A DNA stretch of 64,000 bases from positions 568,659-632,658 of the forward strand of contig PLJL01000004.1 of the NCBI GenBank assembly GCA_003140215.1. Direction: 5' to 3'. Position numbers and translations under genes: made by a program. The notes under the pieces are model-generated. The model saw only the letters and a list, made by a program, of their open reading frames with translations, ran no database searches and was not told where the DNA came from. Of this stretch, positions 53,028 through 62,492 are shown piece after piece (the stretch's first letter is position 1; each line of letters opens with the position of its first letter). Origin of the DNA: Vulcanimicrobiota bacterium. Lineage in GTDB: Bacteria > Vulcanimicrobiota > Vulcanimicrobiia > Vulcanimicrobiales > Vulcanimicrobiaceae.

Positions 53028-53843
53028 TCAGGGGAGGTTCGCGACGATCCCTTCGATCATGCGAGCTACGTTCTCCGCGCTGCGCGCGGACGCTTCGAGA
53101 ACGTCTTCGTGCGAGGTCGCCGCCCCGCTGCCGTGGACGTTGGTGATGAGCGAGAAGCCGACGACGTCGCGCCCCAACGCACGGGCGGCGATCGTTTCGA
53201 GGACCGTCGACATACCGACCGCGTCGGCGCCGATCGTGCGCAGGTAGCGCGCCTCGGCCGGAGTCTCGTAGGCCGGCCCGACGAGTCCGGCATACACCCC
53301 CTCGCGCAACGTGATCGCGTACTCCGCCGCCATGTGGCGGGCCAGCTCGCGCAGGCGCGGCGCGTACGCGTCGACCATGTCGACGAAGCGTGCGTTCGCG
53401 CCCGTCAGTAGCTCCGGGCCGATCAGCGGGCTGGTACCGGTGAGGTTGAGCTGATCGGCGAGCAGCATCAAGTCGCCCGTCTGGTAGTCGGGATTGACGC
53501 CGCCCGCGGCGTTGGTCAGGACGAACGTGTGCGCGCCTGCGTGCGCCGCCGCCACCACGGGATAGACGACGTCGTCGGTGTCGCGCCCCTCGTAGAGGTG
53601 AAAGCGGCCGCTGAACGCGACGATGCGGCGCCCGTGCAAGACGCCGATGTGCGCTTCACCGGCGTGGCCCGCGACGCGCGCCTCCGGCATCCCGGCGATC
53701 TTCTTGTACGGGACCGTGATGCCGCCGAGCCGCTCGCTCAACACCGCACCCAGCCCCGAACCCAGGACGATCGCGCAATCCAGCTCGCCGCCCGCTTTGT
53801 CGCGCAGGTACTCGGCCGCGATTTCGAGTCGCTTGCGTTTCAT
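53028..53843 (-). CDS. Purine nucleoside phosphorylase
   Basis: 271 aa, trimeric PNP (PNPase II / PunA type), cleaving purine nucleosides with phosphate. The motif IVLGSGLGAVLSERLG, then MPEARVAGHAGEAHIG, FSGRFHLYEGRDTDDVVYP, FVLTNAAGGVNPDYQTGDLM, the GPAYETPAEARYLRTIGAD signature and GFSLITNVHGSG are all family-conserved. It is last in the operon; its ATG overlaps the gpmI stop. Confidence 0.93.
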   Translation of the reverse strand: MKRKRLEIAAEYLRDKAGGELDCAIVLGSGLGAVLSERLGGITVPYKKIAGMPEARVAGHAGEAHIGVLHGRRIVAFSGRFHLYEGRDTDDVVYPVVAAAHAGAHTFVLTNAAGGVNPDYQTGDLMLLADQLNLTGTSPLIGPELLTGANARFVDMVDAYAPRLRELARHMAAEYAITLREGVYAGLVGPAYETPAEARYLRTIGADAVGMSTVLETIAARALGRDVVGFSLITNVHGSGAATSHEDVLEASARSAENVARMIEGIVANLP

Positions 53844-55402
53844 GGCCGCGCGTCCTGTGCGTGTGGCGGCATGCCGGGCACGAGCAAGTTGGTCCCGGTC
53901 ATCTCGTGCGGCACCGCCAGGCCGAGCAGTGGTAACAGCGTGGGGGCGAGGTCGCCCAGCTTCCCTGCGGCGCCCAACGTGCCCAATGGTTGCGCGCAGA
54001 TCAACACCAGCGGCACGGGATTGGTCGTGTGCGCGGTGAGCGGTTTGCTGTCGGCATCGAGCTTTTCCTCAGCGTTGCCGTGGTCCGACGTGAGCACCAG
54101 GATCCCGCCCGCCTTGATCACGGCCTGCTCCAGGCGGCCCAATGCGACGTCGAGCGTCTCGAGCGCGGAGATCGTGGCGTCCCAGACGCCGGTGTGCCCG
54201 ACCATGTCGGCGTTGGCGTAGTTCATGACGATCACGTCGTGGCGGTGGTGCGCGACGTCTTCGACCGCCGCCGTGGTGATGTCGGATGCCGACATCTCCG
54301 GCGCGAGGTCGTACGTCGCGACGCTGCGGTTCGAAGGGATCAAGATGCGGTCTTCGCCCGGGAACACGTCCTCGCGGCCGCCGTTGAAAAAATAGGTCAC
54401 GTGCGCGTACTTCTCGGTTTCCGCGAGCCGCAGCTGCGTCAGCCCCGCGTCGGAGACGATCTCGCCGAAGACGTGGTACTGCGGCCGCGGTCCGAACAGC
54501 ACCGGGTTGGGAAAGTTCTCCTCGTAACGCGTCATGGTTGCGAACACGAGGTCGGCGTAGCGGCGCGCCGGGAAGTGGTCGAAGGCCGGATCGCTGAACG
54601 CCAGGGTGAGCTGGCGTGCGCGGTCCGGGCGGTAGTTGAAGAAGATGCACGCGTCGCCGTCCCGCACCGAGCGCGCGTCGCCGACGATCGTGGGCACCAC
54701 GAACTCGTCGGTCTCGCCGCGTGCGTACGCCGCCGCCAGCGCCTCGCGCCAAGTTGCAAAGCGATGCGGCGATTCGTCACCGGCGAGCGCATCGTAGGCC
54801 TTGCGCGTGCGCTCCCAGCGCTTGTCGCGATCCATCGCGTAGTAGCGCCCGCTCAGCGTCGCGATCGCGTCGCCGCGGCCGTGCTGGGTCAACCGGCGCT
54901 CGAGCCGCTCGAGGTATGCTTGCGCGGAGCTGGGCGGGGTGTCGCGGCCGTCCAGGAACGCATCGATCGCCAGCCTGACGCCGGCACCGCACGCCGCGTC
55001 GACGAGCGCTTCGACGTGATCGAGCGAGCTGTGGACCTTCCCGTCCGAGACCAGACCCATCAGGTGCAGCGTCCCGCCCGTCTTGCCGACGTGCTCCAGA
55101 CACGCGTGCAGCGTCGGGTTCGCCGCGAACCTGCCGCCGGCGATCTCCTCGTCGATCACCACGACGCCTTGCGGAACGACCCGTCCGCTACCGATGTTGA
55201 TGTGGCCGACCTCGCTGTTGCCCATCACCCCCGCGGGGAGTCCGACCGCCTCGCCGCTGGCCTCGAGCAGCGTGTTCGGATAGCTGGCCAAGATGCGGTT
55301 CCAGTTCGGCAGGTCGGCGGCGAGGATCGCGTTGCCGTGCACGGTGGTCGTTGTTCCCCAGCCGTCGAGGATCGCCAAGACGAACGGCGGGCGCCCTTTC
55401 AC
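53840..55402 (-). CDS. gpmI: Phosphoglycerate mutase, 2,3-BPG-independent
   Basis: 520 aa, alkaline-phosphatase-superfamily enzyme that interconverts 3- and 2-phosphoglycerate. [16 protein letters not shown] carries a metal Asp; [16 protein letters not shown] contains the catalytic Ser; [16 protein letters not shown] and [23 protein letters not shown], and near the end [15 protein letters not shown] and [10 protein letters not shown] provide the other metal ligands. Start overlaps the tpiA stop and its stop overlaps pnp. Confidence 0.95.
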   Translation of the reverse strand: MKGRPPFVLAILDGWGTTTTVHGNAILAADLPNWNRILASYPNTLLEASGEAVGLPAGVMGNSEVGHINIGSGRVVPQGVVVIDEEIAGGRFAANPTLHACLEHVGKTGGTLHLMGLVSDGKVHSSLDHVEALVDAACGAGVRLAIDAFLDGRDTPPSSAQAYLERLERRLTQHGRGDAIATLSGRYYAMDRDKRWERTRKAYDALAGDESPHRFATWREALAAAYARGETDEFVVPTIVGDARSVRDGDACIFFNYRPDRARQLTLAFSDPAFDHFPARRYADLVFATMTRYEENFPNPVLFGPRPQYHVFGEIVSDAGLTQLRLAETEKYAHVTYFFNGGREDVFPGEDRILIPSNRSVATYDLAPEMSASDITTAAVEDVAHHRHDVIVMNYANADMVGHTGVWDATISALETLDVALGRLEQAVIKAGGILVLTSDHGNAEEKLDADSKPLTAHTTNPVPLVLICAQPLGTLGAAGKLGDLAPTLLPLLGLAVPHEMTGTNLLVPGMPPHAQDARP

Positions 55403-56169
55403 GCTGCAACGCCTTTGCGCGCGCCGTCGAGCAGCGCCGCGAACGACGCCGGCTCGAGGCTGGCACCCCCGACGAGCCCGCCGTCGATGTTGGGTTGCGC
55501 AACGAACGCCGCCACGTTCTCGGGCCTGACGCTCCCGCCGTACAGCACGCGCACCTGCGCAAGCCCGGGGACGGCGGTGCGGATCTCGCCCATGATCTCG
55601 TCGGCCTCCTCGGGGGTATCGGCGATCCCGGTCCCGATCGCCCAGATCGGCTCGTAGGCCACGACGCAGCGCGCGACGTCGTCGCGCGGCATGCCCTCGA
55701 AGGCGGCGCGCACTTGCGCGACGACTTTATCGCGCGCACCTCCGGCCGCGTGTTCCTGCGCGGTCTCGCCGACGGCGACGATCGGCGTGATGCCGTATGC
55801 GAGTGCCGCGCGCGCCTTCTCGTTGACGCGATAGTCGAGCTCACCGAAGAGATGCCGCCGCTCGGAGTGCCCGATGACGACCCACGTCACGCCGCACTCG
55901 ACGAGCATCGGCGGCGCGATCTCGCCGGTGAACGCGCCTTCCTCGGCCCAGCACACGTTTTGCGCTCCGAGACCGATCCCCGACCCCGCGAGCAGCTCGC
56001 CCGCCGCACACAGCGCGGTGAAGGGCGGACAGATCACCGCATCCACCTCGCCCAGCGGGAGGTCGAGCGCGCGCAGCTGCTCGATAAAGGCGCGCGTCTG
56101 CGCGATCGTCTTGTGCATCTTCCAGTTGCCCGCGATAAGCGGTTTGCGTGGGGCTTGCAACGAGGTCAC
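55399..56169 (-). CDS. tpiA: Triosephosphate isomerase
   Basis: 256 aa from GTG 56169, overlapping the pgk stop (GTGA). Motifs: IAGNWKMHK with catalytic Lys, [21 protein letters not shown] with catalytic His, [13 protein letters not shown] with catalytic Glu and [17 protein letters not shown], the phosphate loop. The long frame reaching 57213 is an Arg/Gly-rich shadow of pgk. Confidence 0.95.
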   Translation of the reverse strand: MTSLQAPRKPLIAGNWKMHKTIAQTRAFIEQLRALDLPLGEVDAVICPPFTALCAAGELLAGSGIGLGAQNVCWAEEGAFTGEIAPPMLVECGVTWVVIGHSERRHLFGELDYRVNEKARAALAYGITPIVAVGETAQEHAAGGARDKVVAQVRAAFEGMPRDDVARCVVAYEPIWAIGTGIADTPEEADEIMGEIRTAVPGLAQVRVLYGGSVRPENVAAFVAQPNIDGGLVGGASLEPASFAALLDGARKGVAA

Positions 56170-57347
56170 CGTTCCAGTGCCGCGATACCGGGGAGGGTCT
56201 TGCCTTCGAGGAACTCCAGCGTGGCGCCGCCGCCGGTCGAGACGTGCGTCATCGCATCGGCGAAACCCAACAGGTGCGCTGCGGCGGCGGCATCGCCGCC
56301 CCCGACCACGCTGAACGCACCGCGGCGGGTCGCCTCGGCGATCGCCGCTCCCACCACGCGCGTCCCCTCGCGGTAGGGCGCCTTCTCGTAGACGCCCATC
56401 GGGCCGTTGAAGACGATCGTCTTGGCGCCGCGCAGTACCTCCGCATACGCCCGGGCGGTCTGCGGGCCGATGTCGAGGATCATCGCCGCGCCGACGGCGT
56501 CCAGCGCGACCGTGCGCGCCGTGTCGTCGGCGTCGAAGGCATCGGCGACGACCGCATCGGTGGGAAGGTGGAGCGCGACGCCCTGGGCGACCGACATCGC
56601 GATGATCCGTTGCGCCGGGGTGAGGTCGGGATCGCGCAGCGACGCGCCGACCTCGATGCCTTGCGCGGCGAGAAATGTATTGGCCATCCCGCCGCCGATC
56701 ACGAACGCATCGACTTTCGCTACGAGGTGCTCGAACACGCCGACCTTGTCGACGACTTTGGCACCGCCGATCGCGCATACGAACGGACGCGCCGGCGCGT
56801 CGACGAGGCGCGCGAGTGCCGCCAGCTCGGCTTCCATCAAGAACCCCGCGTATGCCGGGAGCACGGCGGCCACGCCGGCCGTCGACGCGTGCGCGCGGTG
56901 GGCCGTGCCGAACGCGTCGTTGACGTAGAGGTCTCCCGAGCGCGCCAGTTCGCGGGAGAAGCCGGGATCGTTGGCCTCTTCCTCGGCATGGAAGCGCACG
57001 TTCTCGAACACGGCAAAACCGCCGTCGGGGAGGCTGCGCGACGCGGCGACCGCTGCGTCGCCCACGCAATCCTCGACGAAACGGACCGGCGTTGCGAGCA
57101 GCTCGGCGAGCCGCGCGGCGATCGGGCGCAGCGAGTACGCCGGATCGGGCCCGCCGTCGGGGCGGCCCAAGTGGGACAGGATCACCGTCTTTGCGCCCTG
57201 CTCGTGCAGCCACCGTAGCGTCGGCAACGCGGCGGTGATGCGGGTCTCGTCGGCGATCGCGCCGGCCTTCATCGGCACGTTGAGGTCCTCGCGCAAGAGC
57301 ACGCGCCGGCCGCGCACCTCGGCCTCCCGCAGCGTCTTAAAGCGCAT
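56166..57347 (-). CDS. pgk: Phosphoglycerate kinase
   Basis: 393 aa. The N-domain substrate site is [11 protein letters not shown], followed by [15 protein letters not shown] and [13 protein letters not shown]. Other sites: [39 protein letters not shown] and the nucleotide site [32 protein letters not shown]. The ATG at 57347 overlaps the NRDE stop. Part of the whiA-glycolysis operon. Confidence 0.95.
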   Translation of the reverse strand: MRFKTLREAEVRGRRVLLREDLNVPMKAGAIADETRITAALPTLRWLHEQGAKTVILSHLGRPDGGPDPAYSLRPIAARLAELLATPVRFVEDCVGDAAVAASRSLPDGGFAVFENVRFHAEEEANDPGFSRELARSGDLYVNDAFGTAHRAHASTAGVAAVLPAYAGFLMEAELAALARLVDAPARPFVCAIGGAKVVDKVGVFEHLVAKVDAFVIGGGMANTFLAAQGIEVGASLRDPDLTPAQRIIAMSVAQGVALHLPTDAVVADAFDADDTARTVALDAVGAAMILDIGPQTARAYAEVLRGAKTIVFNGPMGVYEKAPYREGTRVVGAAIAEATRRGAFSVVGGGDAAAAAHLLGFADAMTHVSTGGGATLEFLEGKTLPGIAALER

Positions 57348-58114
57348 CAGGCCGAGCCTTCGACGGGGGCGCCGCGATCCCACGGCGCCGCGAGCACCGC
57401 GTACGGCGTGCGGGTCGGCGGACCGCCGGCGAACAGCAGCACCGGCGGTCGCGCGGGCTCGCGCGGCACCGCGAGCAGCGCGCTGCAGACAGTCCCGAAA
57501 TCGCCGGCGGGCGCGATGGTCATGGCGCGGTGCGGGTCGGCGTCGTCGTCGTGCCGCAGAATCTCGGTCCAGCTCGCCCACGCGCCCGCCGCCGGATCGG
57601 GCGGCGTCGCGGCGCAAAACGCGGCGAAGTGGGCGGCGTACCGGGGGGCGGTCGGGACGTCGCAACCCTCGGGCGTGATGATGTGGTGGCCCGGTGCGAG
57701 CGCATCGACCCGGATGCGGCGCTCGTCGCTGCTCAACGCGAACGCTTCGCCGCGATCGGCGACGAGCAGCGTGAAGCCGCGATAGCGTTCGGGCGGGAGC
57801 GTACCGAGCGCCGCGGCCGCGCTGCGCGCGTCGCGCGCGCCCAACGCGCGCACGACCAACTCGCCCCGCGTCGCCTTGCCGTGGAGCGGCCCCAGCCGGT
57901 AGGGTCCGTTCACGATCGTCGCCACGACGCCGTCATCGTTTACCCCGAACCAACTCCCGCCGCCGAGCGCGTCGCGACCCGCAACGATCCCCGGAGCTTC
58001 GTCCCAATACCGGCCCGGCGGGTCGAAGACACGGTCGAGCCGCTCGTCGCGGTTCGCGCCGAGGATCAGCGGCCACGCGCCGTCCGGACGCAGTAGCAAC
58101 AGCACCGTGCACAT
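57347..58114 (-). CDS. NRDE-family protein (TANGO2-like)
   Basis: 255 aa. Begins MCTVLLLLRPDGAWPLILGA then NRDERLDRVFDPPGRYW, the NRDE signature with the N-terminal Cys. GGSWFGVNDDGVVATIVNG also matches. The family's Cys2 may act as an N-terminal nucleophile hydrolase-type residue; heme-related roles are proposed for eukaryotic TANGO2. Here it sits inside a glycolytic operon, so its role is open. Confidence 0.85.
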   Translation of the reverse strand: MCTVLLLLRPDGAWPLILGANRDERLDRVFDPPGRYWDEAPGIVAGRDALGGGSWFGVNDDGVVATIVNGPYRLGPLHGKATRGELVVRALGARDARSAAAALGTLPPERYRGFTLLVADRGEAFALSSDERRIRVDALAPGHHIITPEGCDVPTAPRYAAHFAAFCAATPPDPAAGAWASWTEILRHDDDADPHRAMTIAPAGDFGTVCSALLAVPREPARPPVLLFAGGPPTRTPYAVLAAPWDRGAPVEGSA

Positions 58115-58143
58115 CGCTCAGCCGCCGAAACGGTTCGCGGAGC

Positions 58144-60171
58144 TCATCGGAAGTGTCGGGCGATGTAGTCGATCCAGGTGGTGTAGACGTCCGCGGTGCG
58201 CACGGGGTCGCGCGGAAAGTGGCCGTCGATCGGCCAGGCGATGAAGCTCACGTCCTTGCCGTTGTCGCGCAGCGCGCGGAAGTACATCGATGAGGTCGCG
58301 AAGGGATCGCGATTGTCGCCCACGTCGGAGAGGATGAGCAGCGGCGTGGTCACGTCCTTGACGTAGCTTAGCGCCGAGGCGCGATCGTACTCGGCCTTGT
58401 TGTTGCCGACGAACGGCGAGCCGTGAAAGAGCGCCTTGTCCGCATCCAGGTCGTCGGCGGTCCCGTAGTCCGTCGTCCAGTCGTTGACCGATGCGCCCGA
58501 TACCGCGGCGCGCCACAGGTGATACTTGGAGATCATCCAGGCCGTCATGATCCCGCCGTAGCTCCAGCCGGATACGGCGATGCGGTGCTCGTCGACGATG
58601 CCGCGCGCGCGCACGGCGTCGACCGCCGCCATGATGTCCTTGCCGGGGCCGGCCTCGGGGTCGTAGCGCACGCCGCGCTGATAGGCCAGGCCAAGGTTGT
58701 CGCTGCCGCGGTAATTCGGTTCGAGCACGAGCCAGCCGCGCGCCGCCATCAGTTGGCCGAGCCGGTCGAACGAACGCGTGGAGGCCGAGGTCGGCCCGCC
58801 GTGGATCAGCAGGACCAGCGGGTACTTCGTGCCCGGCGTGAAGCCCGGCGGCGTGAGCAGCACGGCGTCGCCCTGCGGCCCCAGCGAGGTCACAAAGGTG
58901 AAGCGCTCAGAAGCCGCGAGGTCGAGCCCCACGATCGCGGTGTTGTAGTCCGTCACCTTCACCGGCGCGGCGCCCGCCGCGCGGTAGTAGAGCTCGGCCG
59001 GTTGTTTGGTGCTCGTCGCGACGAACACCATCGAGCCGTCGCGCGCGATGGCACCGTCGAGCGGCGAGGCGATGTTCAACTCGCCGACGTCGAGGCGGAC
59101 CGGCGGCCCCGAGAGCGGAGCGCGGACGATCGCGGTCGCCGTCGCGTCGTGGCAGGTGAAGACGATCCCGCTCGAATCCGGCAGCCAGGCCAGGTCGTGG
59201 ACCGCGCGGTCGTAGGCGCGCGACAGGTCGTCGCCGGCGCCGCCCTCGCGCGTGGTGACGTAGGCTGCGGTCAGCGTGATCTGGTTGTCGTCGGTCGAGT
59301 GCAGGTACGCGACGTGCTTGCCGTCCGGTGCGACGTGCGGATCCGACTCGTAGCCCGTATGGGGCGTCAAACGACTGAGCTTGCCGCTCGCCACGTCGAC
59401 CAGCTCGACGTGCGCGCGGTCAGCGTCGTTGAGCACGGCATTGGGCGCGAGCAGGAACGCGAGCGACGTTCCGTCGGCCGACCACGACAGCGACGACTGC
59501 GCCTCACCGGTGGCGACGCTGGCGCCGCCGAACGTGAGCTGCTTCGCCGCAGCGTCGCCGCTCGTCGCAATCACGAACAGATGGACCGGGCGCGGCGGCT
59601 TGCGCGTCGTGATCGGCGTGTTCCCGACTGCAAACGCGTCGTGAAACCGTGCGGCGCCCTTGTTCTTGGGCAGCGCGTCGCTCGCGGCGTAGGCGATCGC
59701 GCCGCCGTCGGGACGCCATGCGAATTGGTCGACGCCTTCGGGGGCTTTGGTCAACGGTCGCGGGTCGCCGCCGTCCATCGGCATGACGAACACCTGCGCT
59801 TTGGCTTGGTCGCCGGCGCCCGTAGCCTGTGCTGAGTCTGTCGAAGCATCGGCGATGAAGGCGAGCTTCGTGCCGTCGGGCGACCAGCGCGGCTCGCCCA
59901 GGCCCTTGCGATGATAGGTGAGCGTGCGGCGCGCGTGCGTCGCGAGGTCGACGACGTCGAGATCGCGGTCGTAGCGGTCGTCGTTCCAATCGATGCGGCT
60001 CACGACCACCACGGCGCGCTTGCCGTCGGGCGAGATCGCCGGCGACGAGACGGCGACGATCCGGCGCAGGTCGTCGAGCTGCAGCGGGCGCGCGGCTGCG
60101 GGCGCGCCGGCGCACATCGTCGCCGCGACGGCGGCGGCGCCGGCGGCGAGGAGCGAGCGGGGGAGCTTCAC
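58144..60171 (-). CDS. S9-family prolyl oligopeptidase-like peptidase, secreted
   Basis: 675 aa starting at GTG 60171 (overlapping the GAPDH stop, GTGA). Signal peptide to about residue 28, then a beta-propeller of DPP/TolB-like blades (PRWSPDGTKLAFIADAS, FAWRPDGGAIAYAA). The alpha/beta hydrolase domain contains ISGWSYGG-like VSGWSYGGIMTAWMISKYH with the nucleophile Ser, LSDVGDNRDPF with the Asp and WPIDGHFPRDP with the His. It probably digests peptides in the periplasm or outside. An unusual guest in a glycolysis operon. Confidence 0.9.
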   Translation of the reverse strand: MKLPRSLLAAGAAAVAATMCAGAPAAARPLQLDDLRRIVAVSSPAISPDGKRAVVVVSRIDWNDDRYDRDLDVVDLATHARRTLTYHRKGLGEPRWSPDGTKLAFIADASTDSAQATGAGDQAKAQVFVMPMDGGDPRPLTKAPEGVDQFAWRPDGGAIAYAASDALPKNKGAARFHDAFAVGNTPITTRKPPRPVHLFVIATSGDAAAKQLTFGGASVATGEAQSSLSWSADGTSLAFLLAPNAVLNDADRAHVELVDVASGKLSRLTPHTGYESDPHVAPDGKHVAYLHSTDDNQITLTAAYVTTREGGAGDDLSRAYDRAVHDLAWLPDSSGIVFTCHDATATAIVRAPLSGPPVRLDVGELNIASPLDGAIARDGSMVFVATSTKQPAELYYRAAGAAPVKVTDYNTAIVGLDLAASERFTFVTSLGPQGDAVLLTPPGFTPGTKYPLVLLIHGGPTSASTRSFDRLGQLMAARGWLVLEPNYRGSDNLGLAYQRGVRYDPEAGPGKDIMAAVDAVRARGIVDEHRIAVSGWSYGGIMTAWMISKYHLWRAAVSGASVNDWTTDYGTADDLDADKALFHGSPFVGNNKAEYDRASALSYVKDVTTPLLILSDVGDNRDPFATSSMYFRALRDNGKDVSFIAWPIDGHFPRDPVRTADVYTTWIDYIARHFR

Positions 60172-61184
60172 GCGACCGAAGACGGAATCTTGGAGGCGAT
60201 CATCCGCGCCAGATCGGCGAGGCGGCACGAATAGCCCCACTCGTTGTCGTACCAAGCGGCGATCTGGATCAGGTCGCCGTTGGCGTTGGTGAGCTTGCCG
60301 TCGATGATCGAGCTGTGCGGGTTCTGCTTGAAGTCGCTCGAGACGAGCTCTTCGTCGGTGTACTCGACGTAGTCTTTGAGTCCGTTCTCCGCCGCACCGC
60401 GCAGGATCGCGTTGAGCTCGTCACGCGTCGTGGGCTTCGCCGTCTGGACGACGAGGTACACCATCGACACCGTCGGCGTGGGGACGCGCAACGCGAACCC
60501 GTCGAAGGTGCCCTTGACCTCGGGGATCGTGAGGAAAAGCGCTTTCGCCGCGCCGGTCGAGGTCGGGATGATGTTGGTCGCCGCGTTGCGCGCACGGCGC
60601 CGATCCTTGTGCGGCGCGTCGAGGATGTTCTGGTCGTTCGTGTACGAGTGGATCGTGCACATGAAGCCCTTGACCCAGCCCAGCGTATCGACGATCGGCT
60701 TGACCGCCGTCGCCAGGCAATTGGTGGTGCACGACGCGTTGGAGATGATGTCGTGCTTGGCCGGATCGTAGGCTGCGTCGTTCACGCCGAGCACCAGGGT
60801 GACGTCCTCGCCCGTGGCCGGCGCCGAGATGATGACTTTCTTCGCGCCGCCGCCGTCGATGTGCGCGCGCGCCTTGGCGGCGTCGGTGAAGATTCCGGTC
60901 GACTCGACGACGACTTCGACGCCGAGGTCTTTCCACGGCAGCTTGCCCGGATCGCGCTCGGCCAGCACCTTGATCGTCCGGCCGTCGATGACGATCGCAT
61001 CGAGGCCGGCGGTGACGTCGCCCGCGTAGCTCCCGTAGTTCGAATCGTACTTGAAGAGGTGCGCGCACTCGGCGGCGCTGGTTAGGTCGTTTACCGCGGC
61101 GATCTCGACCTCGGGATAGCGCTCCAAGAGCGCCTTGGTGAAATTGCGGCCGATCCGGCCGAACCCGTTGATACCGATGCGCAT
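60168..61184 (-). CDS. gap: Glyceraldehyde-3-phosphate dehydrogenase
   Basis: 338 aa. The Rossmann loop MRIGINGFGRIGRNFTKALL, then VIISAPATGEDVTLVLGVND and the catalytic SNASCTTNCLATAVKPI. C-terminal TFDGFALRVPTPTVSMVYLV and YDNEWGYSCRL match. NAD versus NADP preference cannot be settled. Located 12 bases after whiA in the same direction. Confidence 0.95.
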   Translation of the reverse strand: MRIGINGFGRIGRNFTKALLERYPEVEIAAVNDLTSAAECAHLFKYDSNYGSYAGDVTAGLDAIVIDGRTIKVLAERDPGKLPWKDLGVEVVVESTGIFTDAAKARAHIDGGGAKKVIISAPATGEDVTLVLGVNDAAYDPAKHDIISNASCTTNCLATAVKPIVDTLGWVKGFMCTIHSYTNDQNILDAPHKDRRRARNAATNIIPTSTGAAKALFLTIPEVKGTFDGFALRVPTPTVSMVYLVVQTAKPTTRDELNAILRGAAENGLKDYVEYTDEELVSSDFKQNPHSSIIDGKLTNANGDLIQIAAWYDNEWGYSCRLADLARMIASKIPSSVA

Positions 61185-61196
61185 AGACCATCCGGT

Positions 61197-62096
61197 TTAG
61201 ACGAGGGAAACTTCCGGCTCCTCTCGCTCGCCGCGCAAGCGCTTGACGAGGCGCATGAGCGCGGCGAGCCGGCCGTTGAGGGTAGCTTTGCTTACCGGGG
61301 GATTGCACCTACGCCCCAGCTCAGCGAGCGTCTCGTCGGCGTGCGACAAGCGCAGCTGCGCCGCCTCGCGCAATACCGGCGAGAGGTTGCGCAGACCGTA
61401 GGCGTCGGCCAGGAATTGGATCGCCTCGCGCTGCGCCGCCGCCGCCGCCGCCGCGCGCACGACGTTGGCCGCCTCGGTGTTGACCAGGCGGTGGATGCGG
61501 TTCTTGGTCTCCTTGACGGCGCGGATGTCTTCGAGGTGAAAGACCGCGCCCGAGGCCCCGATCGCGCCCAGAACGGTCACGATCGCGTCGAGACCCTTGA
61601 GGTAGAGGACGCGGCGCCCCTTGCGCATCATCCGGCGCGCCTCGATCCCTTCGGCGGCGAGGAGCGCGGCGATGCGGTCGGCGCGGCCAGCATCGGTCGT
61701 GACGAACTCGAGGTGGTAACCGTGCTGCGGCGCGGCGACCGAGCCCGTGCACAGGAACGCGGCCCGCAGTTCGGCGCGCCGCTCGTCTCGCCGCCGCGGC
61801 CGCGCCCGCGGCGCCGCCGGTACCGGCCCCAGATCGATCTCGAAGGTGGTGGCCTTGTAGAGGCGCGCATCGTGTCCACGCCGGACCGGCGCGGCACTGC
61901 GCGCATCCTCGAAGAGCGTGCGGGCCAGACGCGCGACCGGCGGCCGGCGCGTTCGGAAGACCAGCTCGCCGCCGACGTCGATGCCGCCGTAATAGGCCAA
62001 GCCGTGGCGCAACGCATCGCGCAGCCGCTCGTCGCGCGGCACGTCACGCGCCAGCGCATCCTTGGCGTCCGAAGAGAGTCTCGAGCGTTGCGGCAT
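61197..62096 (-). CDS. whiA: WhiA-type regulator
   Basis: 299 aa. It combines a LAGLIDADG-like N-domain (LRAAFLCTGSVAAPQHGYHL then FVTTDAGRADRIAALLAAEG) with a C-terminal HTH (LSHADETLAELGRRCNPPVS then LNGRLAALMRLVKRLR). This is the WhiA layout of actinobacteria and firmicutes, where it influences division genes. The N-domain is shortened at the front relative to the Streptomyces protein. Adjacent to a GAPDH gene, a conserved association. Confidence 0.9.
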   Translation of the reverse strand: MPQRSRLSSDAKDALARDVPRDERLRDALRHGLAYYGGIDVGGELVFRTRRPPVARLARTLFEDARSAAPVRRGHDARLYKATTFEIDLGPVPAAPRARPRRRDERRAELRAAFLCTGSVAAPQHGYHLEFVTTDAGRADRIAALLAAEGIEARRMMRKGRRVLYLKGLDAIVTVLGAIGASGAVFHLEDIRAVKETKNRIHRLVNTEAANVVRAAAAAAAQREAIQFLADAYGLRNLSPVLREAAQLRLSHADETLAELGRRCNPPVSKATLNGRLAALMRLVKRLRGEREEPEVSLV

Positions 62097-62375
62097 TTAG
62101 CGCAGCCAGGCGACGGGATCGTCCTTGCGCTCGTCGACGATCTCGTACAGGTCGGCGGGTTTGAGCGACGGCAGCACGCGCTCGGGCACCAGCAGCACGC
62201 GCACGGTCAGAAACTTCGTGCGGTAGTGGATCAGCAGCACGTCGCCCGCCTTGACCTCATAGCCCGGCTTGAGCGAACGCCCATCCTTGGTGATCCGCCC
62301 CGCCTCGATGCCGTCCTTGGCCTCCGCGCGGCGCTTCGCCAGGCGCGAGACCTTCATGAACTTATCCAAGCGCAA
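62097..62375 (-). CDS. RNA-binding S4-domain protein (RqcP/HslR-like)
   Basis: 92 aa from TTG 62375. MRLDKFMKVSRLAKRRAEAK, then DGRSLKPGYEVKAGDVLLIH, is the S4 fold found in RqcP (YabO) of ribosome quality control. The start was set by the family's usual opening; no ATG is present upstream. One base separates its stop from the whiA start. Confidence 0.85.
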   Translation of the reverse strand: MRLDKFMKVSRLAKRRAEAKDGIEAGRITKDGRSLKPGYEVKAGDVLLIHYRTKFLTVRVLLVPERVLPSLKPADLYEIVDERKDDPVAWLR

Positions 62376-62492
62376 CGGAAGCCGCTTCCGTGCATCGCGG
62401 CGCGCTTCATGCCGTCTCGATTGCGAAATCTTAACGATCGTCCAAGGGAGCAGAACGAGCGCTGCCGAACCGAAAAGCCCCGCATCGAGGGT

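Noticed and set aside
55399..57213. 604-aa frame spanning tpiA and beyond
   Set aside because: Only the last 256 codons are TpiA; the rest is an Arg/Gly-rich antisense-type shadow of pgk.
61341..62492. Upstream extension of the two-TM protein frame
   Set aside because: It overlaps whiA on the other strand and is Arg-rich; the protein-like part begins near 62493.
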